Source: Aureobasidium sp. EXF-3400 (Eukaryota; Ascomycota; Dothideomycetes; Dothideales; Saccotheciaceae). Taken from it: a stretch of DNA of 11,616 bases. The DNA lies in assembly GCA_024195585.1 (NCBI GenBank), contig SWBL01000680.1, positions 1 through 11,616 of the forward strand, in the 5' to 3' direction. Below the pieces are notes generated by a model. The model saw nothing but the letters and a program-made list of their open reading frames with translations, ran no database searches and was not told the DNA's origin. Below, in pieces: positions 1-9,950 of this stretch; the first letter of the stretch is position 1, and every line of letters starts with the position of its first letter. Position numbers and translations under genes: made by a program.

Positions 1-2
1 GG

Positions 3-1115
3 AATAAGATCACCGATCATGGCAGGAAACCACCTCCTGAGAAGCGCCGTAAGAAGCCTGCCTTCCTTGACGACTTTATCACTCAAGACGACTGGTCAAT
101 CATTGTTATTTATAACGAGCTTCTTCAGCCTCTCTACCACGCGACTCAGCGTCTCGAAGGCAAGGGTGCAGGTGCTAGTCATGGCGCAATTTGGCAGGTA
201 ATCCCTGCTATGGAGAAGTTACTTACTCATCTTGAGGCTGCGAAGCAAGAGTACTCAATTGTTCGGCCAACTCAGGATTATACTATGGTCAATTCTCAGA
301 CATCTACTGTCTTTGATTCACAAGACCTCCATGAACCACGACCACCACCTATCCGTGCTAAACGAGGAAGACCGAAACAGTCCCAAACCCAGTCCCAATC
401 GATGCCTCCTCCTCCTACTCGCGAAACTCTGCCTGAAGACCCATTCAAAAATACCCTTGAATATCGTATGCTTTGTGTTGGCATCAACCTTGCATGGCAG
501 AAGCTAGATGAATACTACTCAAAGACCGACCAATCACCTATATACGTTGCAGCAGTTGTGCTCCATCCTGGCCTTAAGTGGAGATGGCTTGAGAAGGCAT
601 GGCGAGGTCGCCCTGGTTGGATCAGCCGAGCTCGCGTTGAAGTCAAGAAGTTATGGCTTGAATACGCTGATATTACAGTCACTGCTGAGGACACAGAGTC
701 TCTTAGGATTGAGGACAACGCACGCTGGATGGATGATGACCTTTTGAGCGACTTCTCTGATGTTGAAAACGACGCGTCTACTGATGAATACCAGAAGTGG
801 TGCGAGGAAGGGCGACAACCAAACGTGTATAGACCTCTTGAGTTCTGGTCAACACAACGTCAAAAACAGGCTTACCCTCGTCTCTCACGCATGGCTAGAG
901 ACCTCTTTACCATACCAGCAATGTCAGATGAGCCAGAGCGCATTTTCTCGAGCGCCGGCTTGATGACTACACCTCACCGAGGACGACTATCTGCACGAGC
1001 TATTGGAGAGGCTCAATGTGTCAAAAGTTGGCTCAAGACTGGCATTATAACTAGTCTCGAAGGGACCTTTGAGAACGTAGCCATGTACCCTATTGATATG
1101 GAGACTGAGAACTAA
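3..1115 (+). CDS. hAT transposase, C-terminal 370 residues (5' partial)
   Basis: The frame is open without a stop from base 3 to the TAA at 1113-1115, so the start lies outside the window; the ATG at 210 is internal. Near the visible N-terminus is FLDDFITQDDWSIIVIYNEL, then AIWQVIPAMEKLLTHLE. The linker is rich in Pro, Gln and Ser. A block reading YYSKTDQSPIYVAAVVLHP follows, and then the C-terminal hAT dimerisation domain (about 895-1060) with MARDLFTIPAMSDEPERIFS, SSAGLMTTPHRGRLS and SW. These blocks are characteristic of fungal hAT transposases, which cut and paste DNA by an RNase H-like fold and leave 8-bp target duplications. The frame has no lesion in the part seen, unlike the gene it interrupts, so the copy may be fairly young. 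Catalytic competence cannot be judged from this half. Confidence 0.9.
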   Translation, partial: NKITDHGRKPPPEKRRKKPAFLDDFITQDDWSIIVIYNELLQPLYHATQRLEGKGAGASHGAIWQVIPAMEKLLTHLEAAKQEYSIVRPTQDYTMVNSQTSTVFDSQDLHEPRPPPIRAKRGRPKQSQTQSQSMPPPPTRETLPEDPFKNTLEYRMLCVGINLAWQKLDEYYSKTDQSPIYVAAVVLHPGLKWRWLEKAWRGRPGWISRARVEVKKLWLEYADITVTAEDTESLRIEDNARWMDDDLLSDFSDVENDASTDEYQKWCEEGRQPNVYRPLEFWSTQRQKQAYPRLSRMARDLFTIPAMSDEPERIFSSAGLMTTPHRGRLSARAIGEAQCVKSWLKTGIITSLEGTFENVAMYPIDMETEN

Positions 1116-1159
1116 GAATGTCACATCTTTCCTACCATTAGTGACCCCTATACTAGTAA

Positions 1160-2483
<1,324 letters not shown>

Positions 2484-3431
2484 AGGAAGGACAGAAGAAA
2501 AGGAGAACGAGATACCCATACAGGTCGTCATTCAGTGATGACCAGACAAACCGCGGTGCATGCAGGAGTTTCTGGAAGCGGACTTTTTATAGGTGTTGGT
2601 GCATATTACCGAGCCACATTTTGCATCAAGCGTAAGAACAAATGAGAGAGAATCGAACGCAATCAAGTTACCAAAACTTTTGCCATCCATCTGCTGTGCA
2701 TTTCAGGTTCTCAGTCGGTCCACAAAGAATACAAGGCTTCGCCTTAAGGAGCCACACTCAGTCATTTTCAACGTCAAAACGTCTCCACCGGCCGCTAAGT
2801 TAGGAAAAGGACAGGGTTGACGACCCGTGTTTGGTCTGATATCCCTTGTAGAGCTGAATGTATATCATGCTTCTCGAACGGCGACATTGCGAAAACACAT
2901 AATACGCGCCCAAACCGTATAAGTATTCCTCCCGTCGTCGATCTTGCAGTGCTAACATCAACAGCAAGTCGGCTGCCTGGAAGAACCTAGTGCAGTTCAA
3001 CCCATCTGCACGCAAGTATACAACGACCTACAAAGCATTGGCGAGCATTTGTTCCAAGTCGCTTCTACACCCAAGAACACCAAAAGCACCCACGTGCACA
3101 GCATCAACCGAGCGAGTTGCCCCAGACACAAGATGGACGCTATCCGCTTCTGTCAGCGAAACAGCGACCCAACCACATCAGGGTGAGGAAAGGTAAAGGC
3201 CGGCGGCGATGCGCTCCAGGAATAGTATTGTTCAAAGCATGTCTGTATGAACATATAAAGGCGAGGATCTGTGTGCAAAACTGTCAAATTCCGATTTTCG
3301 CGCTAAAACTACTACGTGAGAGCAGGCTATGCAAGACAAGAATCGCAAATGCTTAACAAGCAACAACCGTCTGGTGCGCTCATCGAATAACAGAGAGCAA
3401 AGTGGGTGAATGACAAGACAACTATCAAAGC
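2484..3431. other. intergenic region, no gene recognised
   Basis: This is the shared 3' side of the mutase pseudogene and the convergent transcription factor gene. All frames are short, and none shows a known motif or coherent exon structure. A sequence near 2950-2972 (gctaac followed by tcaacag) resembles an intron branch site and acceptor, but no coding exon follows it. I see no RNA gene or repeat here. Confidence 0.5.
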
Positions 3432-5034
3432 TTATCGGTACAGATGGAAATCGACAGAGCCAGGGTCCTGCCACTGCGGCTGCAAGGCCTGATCCCCGTT
3501 TGCGGTTTGGGTATTTTCCCACACTGGAGATGACTCCGCCGACAGCAGATTGGTGAGAAGAAACTGCCGAGCAAAAGCCGCGGGACCAGACATTAGGTTC
3601 TCAAGATTTTCCCTTCGTCTCCGGATACCCGGTCGTTTTGGCAACTTTTCTGGTGGTTTGTATACTTGGCCGATCGTTGTTTCAAGTCGTTCGATGAGCT
3701 CAACGCGCTTGGACGCAAGTAGAAAATTGGGCGCGGCTGGGAGGATTGACTCAACTGCCAAAATGACCATATGATAATGTGCAAGAAAGACCAGGATAAG
3801 TGGTTCGCGATCGGACAGGCTGATCAGCGATCTTGGAAGCCATGAGACCCAATGGCGAATAGGATACAGCGCCTGTAATTGTTCGTCGGCTGTTGGTCCC
3901 GGTGGAGATATTCGTAAGTTTTGCATGAAATTGATCAACTCCTTGGTGCCACAGACAAGCTCGGGTTCGTCGGCGACTTGTTTTTGGAGTTTGCTGAGTG
4001 TTGAACAAGCCAGCTCTACTGCATTGTTCTCTGGATAGGGCGCAAGCTCAGCATCACCGGTCTCGAGCTTGATACGCTTACTTGAGTGTTGGGTGAGACT
4101 CCTGAGCTTTGACTGATGACCGAAGTTTTCCATCTCCATCAGGGCCTTGGCAAGTGTTAGCCCCAGTCGTCAGTACGTCATCGAGTTGGGGTGAATTTTC
4201 CATACCAAGTCAACGCCCTTCATGATTTGCATGAATTCCTGGCTATGTTGAGTGTAAGCGATTTCTTCTTCCGGTATAGTGCGATCACAAATGAAAAGAG
4301 CCTCATCAACCTTTGAGCAGCTTGCCAGCTTAATAGATAGGATGTGGCTAGCATGGCATCCACGTTGTCCTGATTGAGTACTCTCAGGGACTCACGAAGT
4401 CCCCGAAGTGCTAAACACTTGTAGTAATAAGCCAGGTGAACCATTGACGATGCCTGTGTTAAAAATGCCAGATGCGTACTCGCAAGAGCACAAGCGCTGT
4501 GTCGAACAAATGAGCAGTCGACTGCTATGCGATGAACCCTGTCGTCGCGGTCAGAACAAAGCCTGGTCTTTTGCTTAGAGTTACAAACTCTGGCAGCAGT
4601 GAAAGTCCAAAATCAAGATCTTGCATCCCGGCAGCGACAAGATCATCACTAATTCCACAGAGATGTGCCATTAGGAACCTTTCCTGCTTTGACAAGTCCG
4701 GACAATCCGTCGGAAATAATCTCAGACGAGACGCAGGCTCTGGTTCGCTGGAACCATCTGCATCATTGTCCGAGAAAGCGTGTAGGATGCGAGCCACTTG
4801 AGGTGAAGGATCTCCTGGCGAAGTTTGTGAAGAGGATGCAACTCCCAGAAAATCACAACGGACCTGCCGTCGAGTGCAGTTGATGCTATAGAGGCGACTC
4901 AGCAATCGCACGAAGATTCCGTCCTTATCTGCTGACACATACCATTGTGGCTTGGATTCATCACACTTGATCCGCCTTGCGCGGCATGTTGCGCATCCTG
5001 TGCGTGATTTCATATGCGTCTTGCGGGGCTTCAT
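3432..5034 (-). CDS. Zn(II)2Cys6 fungal transcription factor (five exons)
   Basis: This is a nuclear DNA-binding regulator of the Gal4-type zinc cluster class; its targets are unknown. The start ATG at 5034 is the first one in frame. Exon 1 (5034-4943) joins exon 2 across a 57-nt GTATGT-TAG intron (4942-4886). The join restores the full cluster C14-x2-C17-x6-C24-x6-C31-x2-C34-x6-C41, which settles that intron. Further introns are 4310-4243 (68 nt, weak GTTGAT donor) and 4205-4146 (60 nt, branch GGCTAAC). The intron between exons 2 and 3 is doubtful: no GT donor of normal length keeps the frame, but a GC-AG intron at 4574-4525 does, giving about 455 residues. The middle region carries DCSFVRHSACALASTHLAFL and the C-terminal part RHWVSWLPRSL and LILVFLAHYHMVILAVE, both usual for this superfamily. 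The alternative is a frameshifted, decaying gene. Confidence 0.8.
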
Positions 5035-5183
5035 CCTGTAATAATTAGGGAATGTATAGGACAACAAGCAGATGCGGGAAGAAGAATGGCAGAGGAAGTT
5101 TTCCAACGTCGTGATTTGAGACTCTTAAGCTATTCGCCCTGATGGAGGCATGAGCTATCACTAGTTTTTTCCCGTCTTTGTCA

Positions 5184-5196
5184 TCTTGTTATATAT
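5184..5196 (-). promoter_or_regulatory. candidate TATA box of the zinc-cluster gene
   Basis: The minus strand reads ATATATAACAAGA, 150 bases upstream of the start codon. The same 13 bases occur in the promoter of the PAP2 gene at 7273-7285, in the same orientation. Position and composition suit a TATA element; function is inferred. Confidence 0.45.
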
Positions 5197-5304
5197 CGCC
5201 AAATTCAGTAATGACGACCTTATTGCCTGATCCAGCTAGTCATCACGTAGTACACCTCCGTCCGACCAGACTAGTAGACACCTGTGATCGATGAAAAACC
5301 CAAT

Positions 5305-5335
5305 GGGGAAACCTAGGGAAAACCAGGGAAAACCA
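5305..5335 (+). repeat. short tandem repeat GGGAAAACCA
   Basis: Two exact 10-bp copies (5316-5325, 5326-5335) follow one variant copy, GGGGAAACCTA (5305-5315). On the minus strand the repeat lies downstream of the tRNA-like sequence, where a SINE would carry its simple-repeat tail. Confidence 0.75.
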
Positions 5336-5420
5336 ATCACAGCATAGGGATCCTGGCGCTACCAGCTTGACGGGGGCATTGCCCGAGCACATGACAAGGT
5401 TCGTTGACGTGAGCGTGCAG

Positions 5421-5531
5421 GGTTGGGGGTTGCAGGATTCGAACCCACGATCTTCTTGTCGTAGAAATGGGTGTATACATAGCTACTTCGAGAGGGATTA
5501 CCAGGCGCTCTCCCCGTTGAGCCATCCCACC
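5421..5531 (-). other. tRNA-like sequence with A and B boxes (pseudo-tRNA or SINE head)
   Basis: On the minus strand, 5524-5514 reads TGGCTCAACGG, a good RNA polymerase III A box. Its flanks pair as a D stem (GCTC 5522-5519 with GAGC 5510-5507). At 5445-5435 is GGTTCGAATCC, a perfect B box inside a T arm with two wobble pairs. The boxes start 79 bases apart, about 35 more than in an intronless tRNA. No anticodon stem can be formed across the gap, and the acceptor stem (GGTGGGA against AACCCCC) has three mismatches. It is therefore not a convincing functional tRNA. A tRNA pseudogene or the head of a tRNA-derived SINE fits better. Confidence 0.5.
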
Positions 5532-5711
5532 CCATGAGGCTGTCTACCGGTCCTGGTCAGCTTGACAGGTGAGCCAGCCACATGGACAGGGTCACGACAG
5601 CGACTCATTCCCTTGGCGTGCGAGCTGCACGGCAGATCCTCACCTCCTCGTCGAGGGAGCAAGTGAGCAGACCATTGCTCACTCTCCTCTAAGAGCGGGC
5701 GACAATTATAC

Positions 5712-5725
5712 ACTCATATATGAGT
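5712..5725. repeat. 14-bp perfect palindrome
   Basis: ACTCATATATGAGT is its own reverse complement. It lies between the tRNA-like sequence and the 3' end of the PAP2 gene. It could be a dimeric protein-binding site or part of a decayed repeat; nothing in the sequence decides. Confidence 0.7.
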
Positions 5726-5740
5726 CAAGCATATAGGAAG

Positions 5741-5765
5741 GCAGAACAACCTTAGGTAATTCTGC
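5741..5765. repeat. 25-nt imperfect palindrome
   Basis: Outer arms GCAGAA and TTCTGC (6 bp) enclose inner arms ACCT and AGGT around a single central base, with two weakly paired positions between. It could fold as a hairpin in RNA of either strand. Confidence 0.6.
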
Positions 5766-5875
5766 GTTCAACTCGATTAGTTATTCCGACAGTTCCTTTG
5801 GTTCACGCTACAATCACGCTACTTGCTTCACTTGCTTTGACATTCCGCTTCACGAGTCCAACCCCGTGACCTACG

Positions 5876-5892
5876 ATCTTATCCGATAAGAT
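5876..5892. repeat. 17-nt palindrome (8-bp arms)
   Basis: ATCTTATC and GATAAGAT flank a single C. It lies 58 bases beyond the PAP2 stop codon on the template side, so it could form a hairpin in that 3' UTR. The arms contain GATAAG, the binding core of fungal GATA factors, on both strands. Confidence 0.65.
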
Positions 5893-5949
5893 AGTTGACC
5901 ATAACAGTATAGTACAAATCCACTATTGACATAATCATTATTATGCTAA

Positions 5950-7212
5950 TCATACAACCACTGCCGTCGGCACCATTTCATCCACCCTTCCCATCTCAAT
6001 GTCATTATGAGACTCTCCCTGGAGTGCGCCTTCGATAATCACCTTCCCGGGTCTGTTCCCAAAGGCGACCTCGGGGTTCCTAGCCCCCCACGCCAAGCCT
6101 CCCCTTGCGGGAGCTCTGTGATACATACCAAACGCTACAAATGCACAAGTGCTGCCGACGACGGCACCGGAGATGATGTCGAAGCCGTGATGGGCATAAT
6201 TCATGTACCGGGATAGGCAAATGTAGAGGGCGCCGCTTATAGGCGCACAACAGAGGAGCAGAAGATAGAGAGGAGGGGCAGCCGAAGGAGACGAGGGCGC
6301 CAGTGAGGGCAAATGAAGGCCTTCTTGAGCCAAAGAGTCGCGGGAAAGGATGGGCTGCTGTGCCGTATCAGTGCTCAAGGGACGGCTTGTACGAGGTGGA
6401 ACGACAGAGGCGCTCATCCTGCGTCTGCTTTCGTAAAGTTTAGGCAACGCAACCCCGAGCTTGGCGCAGAGATACAGGGTGAAGTAGACCAAGCCAGCCG
6501 TCGACGCTGCACCCATCGTTAGCCTCCTGCCATTCAACGGCTTGATATTTGCTCCGGGAGAAGGGAGATCAACTCACCAGTCGCGTGTCCGCTGGGCCAG
6601 CTGTCAAACGCCTGGTTTAGCTGATACTTATCCGGCTGCTGGCAGATGCGGTAGTCGACCATAACGCTAGCTGATGAGCCATTCCCGTAACCGCTCACTT
6701 TGTATGTTTCAACCAGCGAGATGTCAGGCTGACAGCGTGCAAGCGCGCTAGGCCTCGGCTTGCCGAAGTTCTTGAGCCCCAGTGTGATCAGGAGCGCAGA
6801 AGCCAGACTCAGGGCCAGTCCCAGCCATCCAGCGTGCAGCTCCCAGAGTTTGTGAAGAACAAATGGTCGATTGCCAAGAGATTGCCGAGGCTGGCGCGCC
6901 AAAAGCAGTGTTACGAGCAGAATCACAACAGCTGGAACAACGCCAGCTATGATCGCAACCATACCCATCGTCACCGTATCAGCAACAAAAGGGTACGAGA
7001 TGCTCGGGTCTTGGAGTGAGAAGGCGTGATAGTGAGGTGTTATGGTGGAGAAGACATATGCCACGACGGCCATGGCTCTGTTCGGAAGCTTGAGCATCGC
7101 TGTGACTGTACATGGCAATGGCCATTGCAAATACATACATAATTATGATCCAGTCCAAGATGCACGACAGAAGCACGCGTTTTGGAATTGCCATGATGTC
7201 GCTGACGAACAT
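5950..7212 (-). CDS. PAP2-family lipid phosphate phosphatase (three exons)
   Basis: These enzymes remove phosphate from phosphatidate, diacylglycerol pyrophosphate or lysophosphatidate in membranes. Exons are 7212-7139, 7077-6578 and 6506-5950. The introns (61 nt GTATGT-CAG; 71 nt GTGAGT-CAG with branch GGCTAAC) restore one frame of 376 residues. Motifs: KNFGKPRP (K127, R133), WPSGHAT with H189, and SRYMNYAHHGFD (R291, H297, D301), the three parts of the PAP2 active site. Hydrophobic spans near residues 13-36, 60-85, 103-126, 193-215 and two after 270 give about six membrane segments. A Ser/Pro-rich loop (about 216-268) lies before the fifth. The N-terminus has ILDWIII and SLQDPSISYPF, usual for fungal members. 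Motif 1 is one residue shorter than the standard K-x6-RP, so activity is uncertain. Substrate cannot be told. Confidence 0.9.
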
Positions 7213-7272
7213 TATGAGGATGCGGGGATTGCTAAACCGAAAGGTATAGTTGCAAGCACAAGACGAGCGGTT

Positions 7273-7285
7273 TCTTGTTATATAT
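7273..7285 (-). promoter_or_regulatory. candidate TATA box of the PAP2 gene
   Basis: The minus strand reads ATATATAACAAGA about 60-70 bases upstream of the ATG at 7212, a normal place for a TATA element. It is identical over 13 bases to the element upstream of the zinc-cluster gene. Confidence 0.5.
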
Positions 7286-7612
7286 GTCCAATTTGACCCA
7301 CAGGGGTTGGTGCATAATTAAAACACGGATTGACCTAATATTAGCTCGGTGACTATGCATGCGGCACTCGCACAAGCGGGGCGCCTGGCTGTACGAGGAC
7401 ATAAAACGGTTAGGGAGGGGCTGTGGCTAGCAGGCGGCGCATTTGTCTAGCTTCCCCCTTTGTTTGCTGCAGATCATCAGCCAGCCATTAGGGTCCTTCT
7501 TCGGCTGTGGCATGCTCTATCACACCCTAGACAGACAGACGGCACAGGTCGAGAAACACTAAAAAGCTGGGATAAAGTGTTGGAATTGTAAATCTACAAA
7601 GCGACACTGCAA
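7286..7612. other. intergenic region between aim6-like and PAP2 genes
   Basis: It must hold the 3' UTR of the aim6-like gene and the PAP2 promoter, since both genes are on the minus strand. A CCAAT pentamer lies next to the TATA element on the plus strand (7288-7292). No further gene, repeat or RNA is visible. Confidence 0.5.
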
Positions 7613-8983
7613 TTATGATTCTCCGCTACGTTTATTCCAGTGACCCCAAGACCCTTTCCTCGCCGCCCTCAAGTCATCGACATTCAGTATGCCCACTCCC
7701 TCCTGCAGCAGTACCTCCCAAATCTGATCACGCAGGGCACGTGGCCAGCGAGGGGTGCCCCAATATCTGGGCACCAAGCCTCGGGCTTCGGCCATCCGTA
7801 TGTGGTCTGCGAGATTCCTGATTTGTGGAGCTGTTATTTCAAAGACTGATCGGATGCCGCCCGCAGCCCTGAAATTGCTGGATGCGTACCACGAGTTGCT
7901 GGGATTGTACTTGTAGCGCAGAAGACCGGGGCCAGGGTGAGTTGGGTTGTCGTGGATTGCATGGACCCCAGGCGTGGGGGTTGGGGCAGCAGGGTCGCCG
8001 TCTGAAGCCAGAGAGGTCAGGGGAGCGTCGAAGAAGATGTCACGGTAACTGTCATTAGCGGCAATCAGCTCGAACGGGGCGTAGCCAGAGGCCACGATGG
8101 TGATGGGCCTTTCGACGCGGTGCGTGCCATTCCAGTGGGTGAGCCACTGGTCGTCGCGCAAGCTCTGCAGCTGTTCGTCCAGCTTCGTGTAAGTCTCGTG
8201 GCCGGATGTCTTGAGATCAACCAGCAGCACAAGTGTCTGACCTGGGTCTAAGCTGAAGACGCCTTGCTTGCCATCAGTGCTCACATTACCGACCTGGGAA
8301 TCGGCGTTCATGATCCGTAGCACTCGCTCTAGCGGGTCGAGATACATCGAATGAAGCGTCGCATCCCTGGTCAGGCTTCCAATGTCGTGGCCCACAAAGA
8401 GGTCATCGTCGAAAAGCCACACGTCGGCCTCAACGCTGATGCATCCGGAACCCAAGGCAGCGTACAGCGGTGTCCGGCGCCAGTAGTCGTTGTGCGAGTG
8501 GCATGGTACGGGCAGCACATTGCGTAGAAAGGCTTCGCGCTGCGGATTGAACGGCTCCGAAAGCACATGCGACGGGCCTGAGAAGACCTCGTCGAACTCG
8601 TCACGCAACTCTCCAAAACCCGATGCCGATGACACCATAATGTGGAAGAGAACCCTGTCGTCAATTTAGTTTATGGTGGTAAACGATTCTGGAAGGAATT
8701 CCTACATGGCAATGAAGAAACCGGCGGCACTTGCGAACATCAGGCGCGCCAGTCTTGGACAGCCCCAGCCACGGACGCTTAATCGCCGACGCAGCGAAGG
8801 GTCGATGGCACACCTCTCGACATCTCTTTTATGGCCACGGCTGAAACCTCTCAAAGGAGAGCGCCGCCTCGACTTGCGGACGGTGCGATCGATTTCAGAC
8901 TCGCTGGAGTTGTCCTCCTCATCAGCAAAAGTCTCGAGACGAATCAGATCTTCCATGATGAGATCAAGTGGTTTGGTACCCAT
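7613..8983 (-). CDS. aim6: Aim6-like membrane-anchored PI-PLC/GDPD-type protein (two exons)
   Basis: The family is named for yeast Aim6 (altered inheritance of mitochondria); it has a phosphodiesterase-like TIM-barrel fold and no well-established substrate. Exon 1 (8983-8706) and exon 2 (8654-7613) join across a 51-nt GTAGGA-CAG intron, giving 439 residues. The intron splits the single membrane segment: MFASAAGFFIA is completed by MVLFHIMV (about residues 78-100). The N-terminal 75 residues are acidic, then strongly basic (KSRRRSPLRG), as in a cytosolic tail. The barrel has HSHNDYWRRTPL (H147-H149 region), then VEADVW (E168, D170) and LFVGHD (H182), the expected His/Glu/Asp site. Later blocks are LVLLVDLKTSG and WYASSNFRAAGG, and near the C-terminus RYWGTPRWP. 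It ends 400 bases upstream of the PAP2 start on the same strand. No lesion is seen. Confidence 0.88.
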
Positions 8984-9068
8984 GTCGAAGAACCAGCGAG
9001 AAACCGAAAATCTGTTTCAAGCTATTGGGTGCAAGTCACGTTAAGACAATGTCAAGCGGCCGCTGGCC

Positions 9069-9075
9069 ATATATA
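9069..9075 (-). promoter_or_regulatory. candidate TATA box of the aim6-like gene
   Basis: TATATA lies about 90 bases upstream of the ATG at 8983, with GTATATATGG on the minus strand. Position and sequence fit a TATA element; there is no other support. Confidence 0.4.
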
Positions 9076-9609
9076 CTGATGATAAGCAAAGCAAGCCCTG
9101 CCCGAACATTAGCACTAGCCGCGTCGCGGGTGATCATCCGCTGCACAAACACGTTGCGACTGAGCGATCATGCCGGAGACTCTGTTGCTATCGGCGTACC
9201 ACGGCGCCAAGTTGAGCTCCAAATGTCCTCCGTATCCGCGACGCAAGCATGGTTCTATTGTGTCACCTGGTTGGCTCGGAGCCTACCAGAGCTCAGTCGC
9301 ATTCGTGCGGCCGCGTCATGCATTTGATGGATGTCACTAGGAGAATGTCACTGGGGTTGCGGAGAAGGGCAGCTTCGAGCTCCGCTAGCGCCGCACCACC
9401 CGTCCCGAGCTTGCGCTATCATTGATTCATCACATGCCTCTCCATTTAGGTGCAAAAGCTTATTTCTTCCTGATCGCTCGGCCGAGACGCTTGTCTAAGA
9501 ACTGGACATCCATAATCAGAACGCTGACAGTAACCGCAGCATAGAACGTGGTAGGATATAGCTGCGCAGTGACTTACTCATTGTCTTTTTCTTATTAATC
9601 TAAAGATAC
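9076..9609. other. intergenic region, no gene recognised
   Basis: This lies upstream of the aim6-like gene and downstream of the glycosyltransferase remnant. Frames are short and without motifs. A near repeat of ATGTCACT(A/G)GG occurs close to 9330 and 9350. Nothing else stands out. Confidence 0.45.
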
Positions 9610-9950
9610 CTATACACTATTCATGGGAGATGCCGCTGCACGCGGCTTTAGACTGACGATGTAGACCAAACGGTCCGTCTACAAATGACACGCCATCACG
9701 ACCAGGGCGGGGATGGATCCGAAAACGATGCCAGCAATGGGAAAAAGCAGCATCTCAATCCAACCTCTAACAGGAGAGCAGGTACCGCTCATTGACCCCT
9801 GCTGCTCGAATTTATTCAGCAATCCAGCTTCACGGAGAAATTCCTTGCGAATCTCCATGCAGTGTGCATGGTATTTCCGATACAGCAAGAAGAATACCGC
9901 GTTGTACATCGAGTAACCTGTGGCTGTCGGCTTCCCCAGCTGAGTATCTA
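9610..9950 (-). pseudogene. GT2 (cellulose-synthase-like) glycosyltransferase, C-terminal remnant
   Basis: The frame reads QLGKPTATGYSMYNAVFFLL, then YRKYHAHCMEIRKEFLRE, then a hydrophobic span from IEMLLFPIAGIVFGSIPALV to ACHL. After a TAG at 9681-9679 the same frame continues TDRLVYIVSLKPR to a TAG at 9612-9610. This order matches the C-terminus of fungal family-2 glycosyltransferases related to cellulose and mixed-linkage glucan synthases, recalled from general knowledge, where Trp stands at the TAG position (TGG to TAG). Only about 110 residues remain; the catalytic domain with its DxD and QxxRW motifs is absent. The 5' edge abuts the GH5 pseudogene in another frame, which suggests that a deletion removed the rest. 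The exact subfamily is uncertain. Confidence 0.65.

Larger units (their letters stand above)
5035..5949. other. intergenic region with repeat debris
   Basis: This is the promoter side of the zinc-cluster gene and the 3' side of the PAP2 gene. Apart from the TATA element, tRNA-like sequence, tandem repeat and palindromes listed separately, I find no coding sequence. The frames here have no known motifs. AT-rich sequence near 5890-5945 fits a 3' UTR and polyadenylation region for PAP2. Confidence 0.5.

Noticed and set aside
2484..3431. Small gene near 2950-3200
   Set aside because: An acceptor-like sequence is present, but frames after it are short, without motif or plausible second exon.
5035..5106. 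Extended N-terminus of the zinc-cluster protein starting at 5106
   Set aside because: The codon at 5106 is TTG, not ATG; the first in-frame ATG is at 5034, followed directly by the zinc cluster.
5421..5534. Functional intron-containing tRNA gene
   Set aside because: No anticodon stem can be paired across the interval and the acceptor stem has three mismatches, in spite of good A and B boxes.
5290..5791. Solo LTR on the minus strand beginning TGTCGG at 5791
   Set aside because: The start looks LTR-like, but I find no matching CA end flanked by a 5-bp duplication and no primer-binding site.
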